A stretch of 64,000 bases of DNA. Source: a bacterium HR19. GTDB lineage: Bacteria > Calescibacteriota > Calescibacteriia > Calescibacteriales > Calescibacteriaceae. The notes under the pieces were generated by a model. The model saw nothing but the letters and a program-made list of their open reading frames with translations. It was not told the DNA's origin and did not search any database. This document shows positions 46,062-54,973 of the stretch, one piece after another (positions within the stretch are counted from its first letter, which is position 1; the number at the start of each line of letters is the position of its first letter). A program made the translations under genes and the position numbers. The stretch is from contig BEHV01000002.1 of the NCBI GenBank assembly GCA_002898315.1, positions 124,001-188,000 of the forward strand, given 5' to 3'.

Positions 46062-46895
46062 ATGCAAGAAAAAAAAGAAACTATTATTATAAAACCCCCC
46101 TCTTCTGTTTTTGATGCAATAAATCTGAAGGAGATAATAAGCAGAATAGACCTTCTTTTTGCGCTTGCTATAAGAGACATAAAAATAAGGTACAGAAGAA
46201 CTATTATAGGATTTGGATGGGCTGTTATTCAACCATTTGCGCAAATGGTCATTTTCTCACTGATTTTCGGCAAGTTCACAAAAATACCCTCTGAAAATGT
46301 TCCTTACCCGATTTTTGTTTACTCCGCTCTTGTCCCCTGGCAACTTTTCGCAAGAGCTCTGAACGATGCCAGTATGAGCGTTGTAAATAATATTCACATA
46401 ATATCAAAAATATACTTCCCGAGAATTATTCTCCCTATGTCTGTCATAATTTCCGCGCTGGTTGATTTTTTCTCCGCTTTCTCAATACTCATACTTCTTA
46501 TGATTTTTTATGGTGTAATCCCGACAGCAAAGGTGCTCCTTTTTCCTGTCTTCGTGTTTGTGGAGATTTTATGCGCCCTTGGAGTTGCTCTATGGCTATC
46601 TGCCCTAAATGTAAAATTCAGAGATGTAAAATACACTCTGCAGTTTCTCACACAAATCTGGCTCTTTGCAACGCCCGTTATTTACCCCGCAAAAATCATC
46701 CCCGAAAAATTCAAATTTATTTTCGCTCTCAACCCCATGACAGGAGTAGTTGAAGGGTTCAGATGGATTCTCCTTAACACCACTCCCCCTGATTTTACCA
46801 TGATGGCTATCTCAACTCTCATGATTTTTATCGTCTTTATATTCGGAGTCGTTTTCTTCTACAAAATGGAAAAAGAGTTCGCAGATATAATGTGA
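46062..46895 (+). CDS. wzm: Polysaccharide ABC exporter permease (Wzm-type)
   Basis: A 277-residue ABC-2 permease with six hydrophobic segments (about 57-79, 87-105, 129-151, 159-184, 198-216, 246-270). It shows the family's 'LFALAIRDIKIRYRRTIIGFGWAVIQP' entry segment and 'NPMTGVVEGFRW'. It forms the channel driven by Wzt and exports undecaprenyl-linked O-antigen or capsule glycan. Its stop overlaps the next ABC ATPase gene by 4 bp, an unusual third component. Confidence 0.93.
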   Translation: MQEKKETIIIKPPSSVFDAINLKEIISRIDLLFALAIRDIKIRYRRTIIGFGWAVIQPFAQMVIFSLIFGKFTKIPSENVPYPIFVYSALVPWQLFARALNDASMSVVNNIHIISKIYFPRIILPMSVIISALVDFFSAFSILILLMIFYGVIPTAKVLLFPVFVFVEILCALGVALWLSALNVKFRDVKYTLQFLTQIWLFATPVIYPAKIIPEKFKFIFALNPMTGVVEGFRWILLNTTPPDFTMMAISTLMIFIVFIFGVVFFYKMEKEFADIM

Positions 46896-47611
46896 GTCAA
46901 AAACAAATTTTTCAAAAGGGAAAAACAAGAATGTTAGTTCATAAATATTTAAAATCTGATTTTTCAGTTGTGAGCGAAAGAAATAACAATAAACTTGAAG
47001 TTGTAGGTTTATCAAAATCTTATAACGGTATCCAAGTCATAAAAGATTTGAGCTTTTCTGTTGAGAGAGGAGAAGTTTTAGCAGTAGTAGGGAAGAACGG
47101 CTCGGGAAAAACCACTTTGCTCAAACTCATCTCAGGAATATCACAGAAAGATTCCGGAACTATAAAGTTATACGGGAAAGATATTTCTCATCATGATGTA
47201 AGAAGCAAAATTCTTTTTGTCGGACATTTTCCGAACATTTACAGCCACCTTACTGTTTTTGAAAATCTTGTTTTCTGGGCGAAAATCTGGGGAAAAAATT
47301 GTGATGAAAAAAACATAAAATTCGCTCTTGACTTTTTCGGAATCTTGAAATTCAAAAACTATTTTGTACATCAGCTATCTCAGGGGACGAAAAGGAAAGT
47401 TTCCCTCTGCAAGTTCTTCATTATAGACCCTGATGTTTTGGTCGTAGATGAACCGTTTTCTAACATAGATGATTTCGGCAGAGAAAAAATCTCCGAACTC
47501 TTTTCAAGGTGCAAGAAAGAAAATAAGATAGTCATTTTCTCCTCTCCCGAGAAAAAAACCGAATTCAAAGCAGATTTGATTTTAGACCTTGATTCTCTTC
47601 CGAGAACCTGA
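46892..47611 (+). CDS. Stand-alone ABC ATPase (CcmA-like)
   Basis: The 239-residue protein is a single ABC domain. Walker A 'GKNGSGKTTLL' is about residue 68, signature 'LSQGTKRKVSLCK' and Walker B 'VLVVDEPFSNID'. Short length and sequence style fit CcmA, the ATPase of heme export for c-type cytochrome maturation. It also fits generic ABC-2 exporters. It overlaps wzm by 4 bp (GTGA), so it could be a second ATPase of the polysaccharide exporter. A ccmB is not present. An alternative start is ATG 46931, which is preceded by AAAGGG. Confidence 0.75.
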   Translation: MSQKQIFQKGKTRMLVHKYLKSDFSVVSERNNNKLEVVGLSKSYNGIQVIKDLSFSVERGEVLAVVGKNGSGKTTLLKLISGISQKDSGTIKLYGKDISHHDVRSKILFVGHFPNIYSHLTVFENLVFWAKIWGKNCDEKNIKFALDFFGILKFKNYFVHQLSQGTKRKVSLCKFFIIDPDVLVVDEPFSNIDDFGREKISELFSRCKKENKIVIFSSPEKKTEFKADLILDLDSLPRT

Positions 47612-47727
47612 TATATACTTTTTCTTTTCCCGCAAACGGAATTTTGGTTTTCGTTGTATTTTTGCGAGAATCTTTTTTAGCGAATTTGCCTGCTCGCTCG
47701 TTCCCATTTATTTTAATTTAAATAGAT

Positions 47728-49167
47728 ATGAATTTCAGATATCTGATAACTGTTTCGGGAGAACTTCCTATAAAATCAAGTAAGACCAGAATAAAATTTT
47801 ATAGAACTCTTCTCAGTAACATAAAACATCTGCTAAAAGAAAAGGGTTCTAAAACCTATAAACTTGAAATAATCTCCGCAAAGATTTTTTTAGAAACAGA
47901 TACAGATGTTCTTGAAGATTTAGCAAGAGTTTTCGGTGTGATGAGGGTCGCAAAAGTAGAAGTGATGGAGTTTTCTGACATAAAAGACCTCGTTCTCAAA
48001 ATCGGTGAAAGAACAAAGGACATGGTTTCAGGTAAAAAGTTTGCGGTGAGAGTTAGCAGGTCGGGAGAGCATAATTTCTCCTCGGAACAGTTCGCAAGAG
48101 AACTTGGTGCCTTTCTGAAACCATACTCCGCAGGTGTTGACCTTGAAAATCCAGATGTAGAGATTCGTATAGAGATCAGAGATAGGAGAGCATTTTTGTA
48201 TAAGAATTTGCTTTCTGCTTGTGGTGGTCTGCCTATCGGAACAGAAGGAAGAGCCCTTTCTCTTTTCTCTGGTGGATTTGACTCACCTGTGGCTTCATAC
48301 CTTATAGCTAAAAGAGGTGTAAAGATAGATTTTCTCCACTTCTTCTTCGGCTCAGTTAGCGCGACAAGATTAGCTTTCTCTGTCGCAAAAAAACTCACAG
48401 AAAAATGGTTTTACGGACATAATCCGAAGTTCTATTTTATAGACCTCACAGAGCTTATAGATTTTTTAGCGGGTAAGGTAAGATGGGAGTTCAGGCAGGT
48501 TGTTCTGCGAACTCTTATGTATCGTATTGCATCAAAAGTCGCCGGCAAAAAATATAGTGCAGTAATCACAGGCGAATCAATAGGGCAAGCATCAAGCCAA
48601 ACCCTTGCAAATATCAGAAGTTGTGAGCTCGTCTCGGGGATAGAAATACCAATCTTAAGACCACTTCTCGGATTTGATAAAACCGAGATAATAGATTATT
48701 CACGCAAGATAGGAACTTATGAGCTATCTTCCAAGGTATGTGAAGCATGTGCCATAGCTCCGAAAAAAGTGAGAACAAAAACCGAAGTGGAAGAGCTGAA
48801 ATCAGAATTTGAAAAATTGCCAGAAGACCTTATAGATAAAGCCATTGCAGAAATGAAAACCTTAGATGTCAGGAGCTCAATTATTGATGATATACTCGTT
48901 CAAAAAAGTGTTATTATTGACTACATTCCAGATGATGCCGTTGTTCTTGACCTCAGAGATTACAGCTCTTATATTAAGTGGCATTATCCCGGCGCCCTAC
49001 ACTATGACAATGTAAATTTAGAAGAACTCAAAGATAAAACTCTGGTTCTATACTGCTATGCGGGAGCAAAAAGCTATCTCGAAGCTTTGAGATTAAGAGC
49101 AAAGAACATCAAAGCGTATTCTTTTGCCGGTGGTCTTGAAAACATCAAAAAGATAGCAAAATCTTAG
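47728..49167 (+). CDS. thiI: tRNA 4-thiouridine synthase ThiI with rhodanese domain
   Basis: The 479-residue protein has a ferredoxin-like plus THUMP N-terminal region (about 1-165), and the PP-loop 'SLFSGGFDSPVAS' (about 182-194). A C-terminal rhodanese domain follows with 'LYCYAGAKS', whose Cys carries the persulfide. This is the long, E. coli-type ThiI, which thiolates U8 of tRNA and may donate sulfur for thiamin. A 116-bp A/T-rich spacer precedes it. No Shine-Dalgarno site is visible. Confidence 0.96.
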   Translation: MNFRYLITVSGELPIKSSKTRIKFYRTLLSNIKHLLKEKGSKTYKLEIISAKIFLETDTDVLEDLARVFGVMRVAKVEVMEFSDIKDLVLKIGERTKDMVSGKKFAVRVSRSGEHNFSSEQFARELGAFLKPYSAGVDLENPDVEIRIEIRDRRAFLYKNLLSACGGLPIGTEGRALSLFSGGFDSPVASYLIAKRGVKIDFLHFFFGSVSATRLAFSVAKKLTEKWFYGHNPKFYFIDLTELIDFLAGKVRWEFRQVVLRTLMYRIASKVAGKKYSAVITGESIGQASSQTLANIRSCELVSGIEIPILRPLLGFDKTEIIDYSRKIGTYELSSKVCEACAIAPKKVRTKTEVEELKSEFEKLPEDLIDKAIAEMKTLDVRSSIIDDILVQKSVIIDYIPDDAVVLDLRDYSSYIKWHYPGALHYDNVNLEELKDKTLVLYCYAGAKSYLEALRLRAKNIKAYSFAGGLENIKKIAKS

Positions 49168-49260
49168 CTTTCAGAAAATCACGAGAATCAAGAGAGAAAA
49201 CATTACAAAAATTTTTATTTTTTCGGCTTTTCTTCAAAAATTTTATTTTGATTTTTTAAG

Positions 49261-51318
49261 ATGGACAGGGTTGAAAGCAGAGCAGAGACCTCAAATTTAT
49301 TTCAAAAACTCTCTTTTATCTGGAACTTTCTGATACCTTTGAGCATAGGTGCTCTATTTTTCACTTCTCTCTTTATACTCGCAATAATGAGAAAAGAAAA
49401 TATATCAGCATCATGGATACTTGTATTGGCCCTATCTTCATACTACATAGGATATAGATATTACAGCAGGTTTATTGCTGGAAAGGTTTTTGGTTTAGAT
49501 GATAATGCAAAGACCCCAGCACATATTTTCAACAACGGATACGATTTTGTTCCAACAAATAAGTTTGTTCTTTTTGGACACCACTTTGCTGCAATAAGTG
49601 GAGCAGGTCCTCTCGTCGGTCCAGTTCTTGCAGCTCAGATGGGATACCTTCCAGCAACCTTATGGATAGTTTTCGGAGTTATTCTGGCAGGAGCAGTCCA
49701 AGATATGGTCATACTCATAATTTCAGAAAGGAAAAACGCGAGGTCTCTTGGAGAAATCATATCTGATGAGCTCGGAAAATTCGGCGGTATAATAGGACTT
49801 ATAGGAATTTACTCAATTCTGATAATTCTTATAGCAGTGCTTTCTCTTGTTGTCGTTAAAGCCCTCTTTGAAAGCCCCTGGGGTGCATTCACTCTACTTA
49901 TGACAATACCCATAGCGATGATTATGGGAACTTGGATGTGGAAGATAAAACCAGGAAGCGTTATCGGTCCAAGTGTTTTCGGATTTGTCGCACTTCTCGC
50001 AAGTTTGATCGCAGGAAGATTCGTCGCTCTACACCCAGAACTCTCACGAATATTTTCGTTTTCCGAAACTCATATCGCACTTGGCATAATAATTTACGGA
50101 GCTTTGGCATCAATACTCCCTATATGGCTCCTCCTCGCTCCGAGAGATTATCTCAGCACATTTTTGAAAGTCGGTACGGTTTTTATTTTAGCTGTCGGAA
50201 TATTCATCGCCCTCCCTGATATAAAAATGCCAGCGATAACTCAATTTATAAATGGCAACGGTCCTGTTTGGAAGGGGGACCTATTCCCTTTCCTTTTCAT
50301 AACAATCGCCTGCGGAGCTATATCTGGTTTTCATTCCCTCGTGTCTTCTGGAACTACTCCCAAACTCCTTGATAAAGAACCAGACGCAAGGTTTGTGGGA
50401 TACGGCGGAATGCTTACAGAGTCATTCGTTGCCATAATGGCTCTTATTGCTGCTGTCACTATGGAACCAGGAATATACTTTGCAATAAACTCTCCCCCCT
50501 CTGAAATAGGAAAAGATATAGCGCAGGCAGTTGAGAAGATAAACTCCTGGGGATTTCATATCACAAAAGAAGAAATTGAAGGTCTTGCCACAGCAATAGA
50601 AGAGAAAACCATACTTTCAAGAACAGGTGGCGCTCCATCTCTTGCCATAGGTATGGCTCTCATATTCTCAAAAACATTCGGAGAACATCTTATTGCCTTC
50701 TTCTACCACTTCATAATCTTATTTGAAGCGCTCTTTATCTTAACTACAATAGATGCTGGAACAAGAATAGGAAGATATATCTTTCAAGATATAGCCGGCA
50801 AAGTCATAAAACCGCTCGGAAATTATAACTCTTACTTATCCTCATTCGTAGCTACTATTATAACTGTCTTTCTGTGGGGATACTTTCTCTACGCTGGTGT
50901 TGTTGATCCTTATGGTGGTATAAAGACATTCTGGCCAATATTTGGTATTGCGAACCAGCTCCTTGCAAGTATGGCTCTGATTACAGCTACAACATACCTT
51001 GTAAACAACGGAAAAACAAAATATGCCTTCATAACAGCTATTCCTATGGCTTTCGTTGTCACAAATACAATCTACGGAGCTTTGCAGAAAATATTCAGTT
51101 CAAACCCGCAGATCGGCTTTATCTCACACGCAAGAAAAATGAAAGAGTTTCTCTCCTCCGGAACTGTTCCTGAAAACATACCTTCTCCCGAAATACTCAA
51201 AAAAGTTATATTTTCAGATTATCTCAATGTCTTTGTTCTTTCAATCTATATAACTGTTGTTTTCATTATCTTTGCTCTTGCTGTAAGAAAATGGTTTAAC
51301 GCGATCTATAAGACCTGA
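49261..51318 (+). CDS. cstA: CstA-family carbon starvation transporter
   Basis: The 685-residue, strongly hydrophobic protein has about 16 segments. The family motifs are 'HIFNNGYDFVPTNKFVLFGHHFAAISGAGPL', 'GPVLAAQMGYLPA', 'GAVQDMVIL', 'SERKNARSLG' and 'SSGTTPK', and the late 'RIGRYIFQDI'. CstA and BtsT relatives take up peptides or pyruvate. A 93-bp A/T-rich spacer precedes it. Neighbours do not indicate the substrate. Confidence 0.95.
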   Translation: MDRVESRAETSNLFQKLSFIWNFLIPLSIGALFFTSLFILAIMRKENISASWILVLALSSYYIGYRYYSRFIAGKVFGLDDNAKTPAHIFNNGYDFVPTNKFVLFGHHFAAISGAGPLVGPVLAAQMGYLPATLWIVFGVILAGAVQDMVILIISERKNARSLGEIISDELGKFGGIIGLIGIYSILIILIAVLSLVVVKALFESPWGAFTLLMTIPIAMIMGTWMWKIKPGSVIGPSVFGFVALLASLIAGRFVALHPELSRIFSFSETHIALGIIIYGALASILPIWLLLAPRDYLSTFLKVGTVFILAVGIFIALPDIKMPAITQFINGNGPVWKGDLFPFLFITIACGAISGFHSLVSSGTTPKLLDKEPDARFVGYGGMLTESFVAIMALIAAVTMEPGIYFAINSPPSEIGKDIAQAVEKINSWGFHITKEEIEGLATAIEEKTILSRTGGAPSLAIGMALIFSKTFGEHLIAFFYHFIILFEALFILTTIDAGTRIGRYIFQDIAGKVIKPLGNYNSYLSSFVATIITVFLWGYFLYAGVVDPYGGIKTFWPIFGIANQLLASMALITATTYLVNNGKTKYAFITAIPMAFVVTNTIYGALQKIFSSNPQIGFISHARKMKEFLSSGTVPENIPSPEILKKVIFSDYLNVFVLSIYITVVFIIFALAVRKWFNAIYKT

Positions 51319-51426
51319 AACCATCTCCGTTTCCAACATAAACAGAAAAATAGAATCTGCCCTTCGGTTTAAATTAAATTAATCTGAATTGCTTTTTGTG
51401 ATTCCGATATAAGTGTTCTTGAAAAC

Positions 51427-52908
51427 TTGAAAATGATAAAAGAGCAAAAAATAAATGGAAGAGAAAACGAGAGAGATGAACCCCGAAAAAACAATATAAC
51501 TTTATTTTTCAGAAACTTCGGATGTAAGACGAACTTTTCAGACATTTTCTCAATCATAGGGAAATTAAAAGATAGTTTCAATTTTAAAGTGGAGAGTTTT
51601 GATAGCGCTCAGGTGGTGCTTCTGAACTCATGCTCGGTGACAGAAGACGCCGAAAGAGAACTTGTAAAGTGGATAAGAAAAGCAAAAAGATACGGAAAAA
51701 AAGTCGTGGTCACAGGATGCCTGCCCAACCTGAACTATTCAAAAGTTATAAACTCAGGAGCAGATGTCGCCATAGGTACAGGAAAATATTCGCAAGAAAA
51801 CCTGATTTCAGCATTCTCAAAACTTTTCAACGAGTATGACCGAGAAAAATCAGCTCAAAAAGATTCTGAGAAGCAAAACCAAAACCAGAATTCCGAAAAA
51901 TATTCTGACTTCTACCTTGCGAAGATTTCAGACATATCTTATGATATTGAAGAAGATTTATATTTCTTCTCTTTTGATCTTTTCCCCAGGCACAGAGTTT
52001 ATCTCAAAATTCAAGAAGGTTGTTCAAGGTTTTGCACATTCTGCTCCATACCTATAACTCGTGGTCTTCCTCGTTTTGTCTCGCCGGAAAAAGTTATTGA
52101 AAAACTCAAAGAACTTCAAGACAGTGGAGTAAAGGAAGTTGTTCTTGTTGGAACTCACCTTGCACTCTACGGAAAAAACGGAAAGGTATCAGAAAACAGC
52201 AAATCATCTGGTAAAGAAAATATATCTCTTGGAACTCTTGCGCAGAAGATAACGAAAGAGATTTCTGGTATTAGAATAAGGTTCGCTTCTTTATCTCCTG
52301 GGGAAATAGATGAAGATTTTCTCTCTGCAATTGAAATTGGCAGAAAAATTTTCTGCCCACACTTCCATATCTCTGTTCAATCCGGTTCAAACAAGATTCT
52401 TAAACTTATGAGAAGATGGCATACTTTTGAAGATTTTATCAACGATTCCGAAAAACTCCTTAAAATTTTTCCATACGCTTCAGTTGGAACAGATATAATT
52501 GTTGGATTTCCCGGCGAAACAGAAAAGGATTTCCTTGAGACATACAATAACCTTAAATCAGCAAAAATCGGATACATTCATGTTTTTCCTTTTTCTCCGC
52601 GCCCGAGAACTCCTGCATATTTTATGAAGGGTTTGCCGAAGTCAGAAATAAAAAGCAGAGTAGAAATCCTCATCTCATTATCTTATGAGAAAAAATTCAA
52701 ATTCTATAATAGCTGTGTTGGACAGAGTTTTGAGCTCCTCGTAGAAGAACAAAAGGGAAATACTTTTGAAGGAACTACTGAAAACTACCTCACTATTGTG
52801 TTGGAGAAAACATCTTCAAAAGTCAATTGTGGAGACATTATAAAGGTAAAGCTAAAATGCGTTCAGGAAAAAGATGGAAAGATTTACGGATTAGGAGAAA
52901 CTATATAA
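51427..52908 (+). CDS. mtaB: tRNA t6A37 methylthiotransferase MtaB
   Basis: A 493-residue radical SAM methylthiotransferase. The N-terminal UPF0004 domain has 'FRNFGCKTNFSD', 'LLNSCSVTEDAERE' and 'VVTGCLPN' (three Cys of the auxiliary cluster). The radical SAM motif is CSRFCTFC, then 'GFPGETEKDF' and a TRAM-like end. The 'GCKTN' and 'CSVT' spellings favour MtaB over MiaB/RimO. An N-terminal charged extension (about 25 residues) and a lysine/glutamine-rich linker near residue 145 are unusual. Confidence 0.93.
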   Translation: MKMIKEQKINGRENERDEPRKNNITLFFRNFGCKTNFSDIFSIIGKLKDSFNFKVESFDSAQVVLLNSCSVTEDAERELVKWIRKAKRYGKKVVVTGCLPNLNYSKVINSGADVAIGTGKYSQENLISAFSKLFNEYDREKSAQKDSEKQNQNQNSEKYSDFYLAKISDISYDIEEDLYFFSFDLFPRHRVYLKIQEGCSRFCTFCSIPITRGLPRFVSPEKVIEKLKELQDSGVKEVVLVGTHLALYGKNGKVSENSKSSGKENISLGTLAQKITKEISGIRIRFASLSPGEIDEDFLSAIEIGRKIFCPHFHISVQSGSNKILKLMRRWHTFEDFINDSEKLLKIFPYASVGTDIIVGFPGETEKDFLETYNNLKSAKIGYIHVFPFSPRPRTPAYFMKGLPKSEIKSRVEILISLSYEKKFKFYNSCVGQSFELLVEEQKGNTFEGTTENYLTIVLEKTSSKVNCGDIIKVKLKCVQEKDGKIYGLGETI

Positions 52909-52952
52909 AAATAAAATTGCGCAAGAACTGCTTAAAAAAATAAAAATAGTTC

Positions 52953-53582
52953 GTGAGAACGGAGAGACAAAAACTACCTTTTCTTGTAATACTTATAATA
53001 ATCTTCTTGGCGATCGGCTATGTTATAAATAGTTCGGGAGAAGAACCCGAGCAGAAATACCTTCAAAAAGTTATTGATATTTCAGATTTCGTAAAGAGCA
53101 TAACAGATGTTCCGGGAATAGAACTTGAGAAAGCAAGGTATTTTTCTGATAATTTTCTTATACACCCGCTGGCGGAAATCTCTCTTCCCGACCCGCTCTA
53201 CAACCTTCTCTGGTTCTCAAAAACTTTTGACACATTTTCAGAAAACATAAAAACAAGAAAGTTTTCCCCCATATTCTATGCTATCGCTAAATACTCCAGC
53301 AAAATAAAAAGAATAGATATAATACAAGACCCATCAATCCAGTTTTTTGAAGAGAAATCTCCCCCTCCTCCGGAAGCAATGAAAGTTTTCTCCGGAAAAA
53401 TTCAAAATCCTTCGCTGATTTTCTCGCTTGTAAGATGCCTCTCAAAACCATATTCAAGATATAAAACCTATGCCGAAAAGCTAACAAACTATATAGGAGA
53501 GATAAAGAAGTTTGAAGATACGGAAAATATTTCTTCTTTTCTGATGAAAAAAGATTTAGAAGAAATTAACAACATCGCTTAG
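52953..53582 (+). CDS. Secreted protein, N-terminal portion; in-frame TAG separates it from the repeat domain
   Basis: The 209 residues start at GTG with a hydrophobic anchor or signal segment (about 9-24), then a helical region with 'SPPPPEAMK' near residue 137. No known domain. The frame ends at TAG (53580-53582), but the same frame stays open from 53583 for another 1,368 bases to 54953 and encodes the GNDxY-repeat domain. The simplest reading is one approximately 665-residue exported protein broken by a nonsense codon. A readthrough product or two separate proteins are alternatives. TAG is a normal stop here (nuoCD ends with it). Confidence 0.7.
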   Translation: MRTERQKLPFLVILIIIFLAIGYVINSSGEEPEQKYLQKVIDISDFVKSITDVPGIELEKARYFSDNFLIHPLAEISLPDPLYNLLWFSKTFDTFSENIKTRKFSPIFYAIAKYSSKIKRIDIIQDPSIQFFEEKSPPPPEAMKVFSGKIQNPSLIFSLVRCLSKPYSRYKTYAEKLTNYIGEIKKFEDTENISSFLMKKDLEEINNIA

Positions 53583-54953
53583 GTCTCAAATACATCTTTT
53601 TACAATATCTTGCTCTGCTTTGAAAATTTTCTCAGCAAAATAAAAGATGACCCGAAAATACTTGGTGTTTTCAACGCAGATGTATCAGATTTTTCTGTTT
53701 TATCACTCGGAGAGAAAGATAACTTTGTTGTTATACCACAAACACCAACAATAATAATTGATGTTCTCAAAAAAGATACAACCTATATTTACAAAAGATG
53801 GGATAGCGATGGCTTATTTTCACCCGGATTGGTGATAATAATTGATTTTGGAGGAAACGATAAATATATTTTTGAAAATTCATCGGTTCTCTCTTTTGTT
53901 CTGACTTATGACCAAGAAGGAAATGACGAAAGGATTTGCAATTTTGTGTGCCAAGGAGGTTCAATCGGTGGAGCAGATATGCTTATTGATTTATCGGGGA
54001 ACGATACTTATAAATCCTTGGGAATAAGTCAAGGTGCTGGAATACTCGGAACAGGAGTTCTTTTAGATTATGATGGAGATGACACATACGAATCGGTCTC
54101 TTTCTCGCAGGGGTTTGGTGGCGTCGGCGGAGGAGCTCTCGTGGATTTCAAAGGCAACGATAAATATATCTTGAAAGAAGGAACAGAAAACCCATCTTTT
54201 CAGGATAGAACAAAAAATTTGAGCATGGGGCAAGGATGCGGAAGCGGACTTAGAGCTGACTTCCTTGAAGATTTCAAATCTGTCCCCGGCGGGCTTGGAA
54301 TTCTCTTTGATTACGAAGGAAATGACCTTTATTCAGCTCAGGTTTTCTCTCAGGGCTGTGGATACTGGTACGGTATAGGGGTTATAGTTGACGGCGGAGG
54401 GAATGATACTTATAAAGGATACTGGTATTGTCAGGGAACATCTGCTCACTTCGGAACGGGCATCCTCTTGGATTTTTCGGGAGATGATTCTTATTCCTGT
54501 GATTATCAGGGAATGGGGCAAGGACACGATTTAGGTCTCGGAATTATATTTGATATAGAGTCAAAAAGAAATTCTGATTCTGATTCCTTTGAGTGTAAAA
54601 CAAGGTGTCTTGGTATGGGACACGCTAACGGAGTAGGAATATTTATAAATCAAGGTGGAAGTGATTTTTACAGAGCAGATGATTACGCTTTCGGAGATGT
54701 CACTGTAGATATATACAGAAGACCTCCCGGCATAAGAGAGATTATTCCAACTTGGGGGTTTTTCTTTGATCTGAACTCATATAAGTTCAATTCGTCTCGC
54801 AAAGAAAATCCCGCTGAAAAATCTGATGAGAAACTCAAAAATGTGAGCAAAGATAAATTTCTCCTCAGAGGTAAAGAAATTTCTCCCGAAGAGATAAAGT
54901 CAGCCATAAAAAAAACTTTTCCTTTTTTGAGAACTTTCTTTTACAGTGAGTAG
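53583..54953 (+). CDS. GNDxY-repeat protein, downstream portion in frame with the preceding gene
   Basis: About 456 codons follow the TAG. A TTG at 53610 is the only early start candidate (447 residues) and lacks a ribosome binding site. The protein contains about nine irregular repeats of 'D..G(N/D)D.Y' each followed by 'QG.G..G.G.L.D', spaced about 25-45 residues apart. Such Asp/Asn/Gly turns suggest calcium-binding beta repeats, as in extracellular beta-solenoid or propeller proteins. Without the upstream signal segment it would not be exported, which argues that both parts belong to one gene. The function is unknown. Confidence 0.72.
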   Translation, partial: VSNTSFYNILLCFENFLSKIKDDPKILGVFNADVSDFSVLSLGEKDNFVVIPQTPTIIIDVLKKDTTYIYKRWDSDGLFSPGLVIIIDFGGNDKYIFENSSVLSFVLTYDQEGNDERICNFVCQGGSIGGADMLIDLSGNDTYKSLGISQGAGILGTGVLLDYDGDDTYESVSFSQGFGGVGGGALVDFKGNDKYILKEGTENPSFQDRTKNLSMGQGCGSGLRADFLEDFKSVPGGLGILFDYEGNDLYSAQVFSQGCGYWYGIGVIVDGGGNDTYKGYWYCQGTSAHFGTGILLDFSGDDSYSCDYQGMGQGHDLGLGIIFDIESKRNSDSDSFECKTRCLGMGHANGVGIFINQGGSDFYRADDYAFGDVTVDIYRRPPGIREIIPTWGFFFDLNSYKFNSSRKENPAEKSDEKLKNVSKDKFLLRGKEISPEEIKSAIKKTFPFLRTFFYSE

Positions 54954-54973
54954 AGAGAAGAAATTAAGTTTTT

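Noticed and set aside
53580-53582. Pyrrolysine or general TAG reassignment at the split repeat protein
   Set aside because: Other genes here, for example nuoCD and the small membrane protein at 2233, end with TAG, and no pyl genes are seen.
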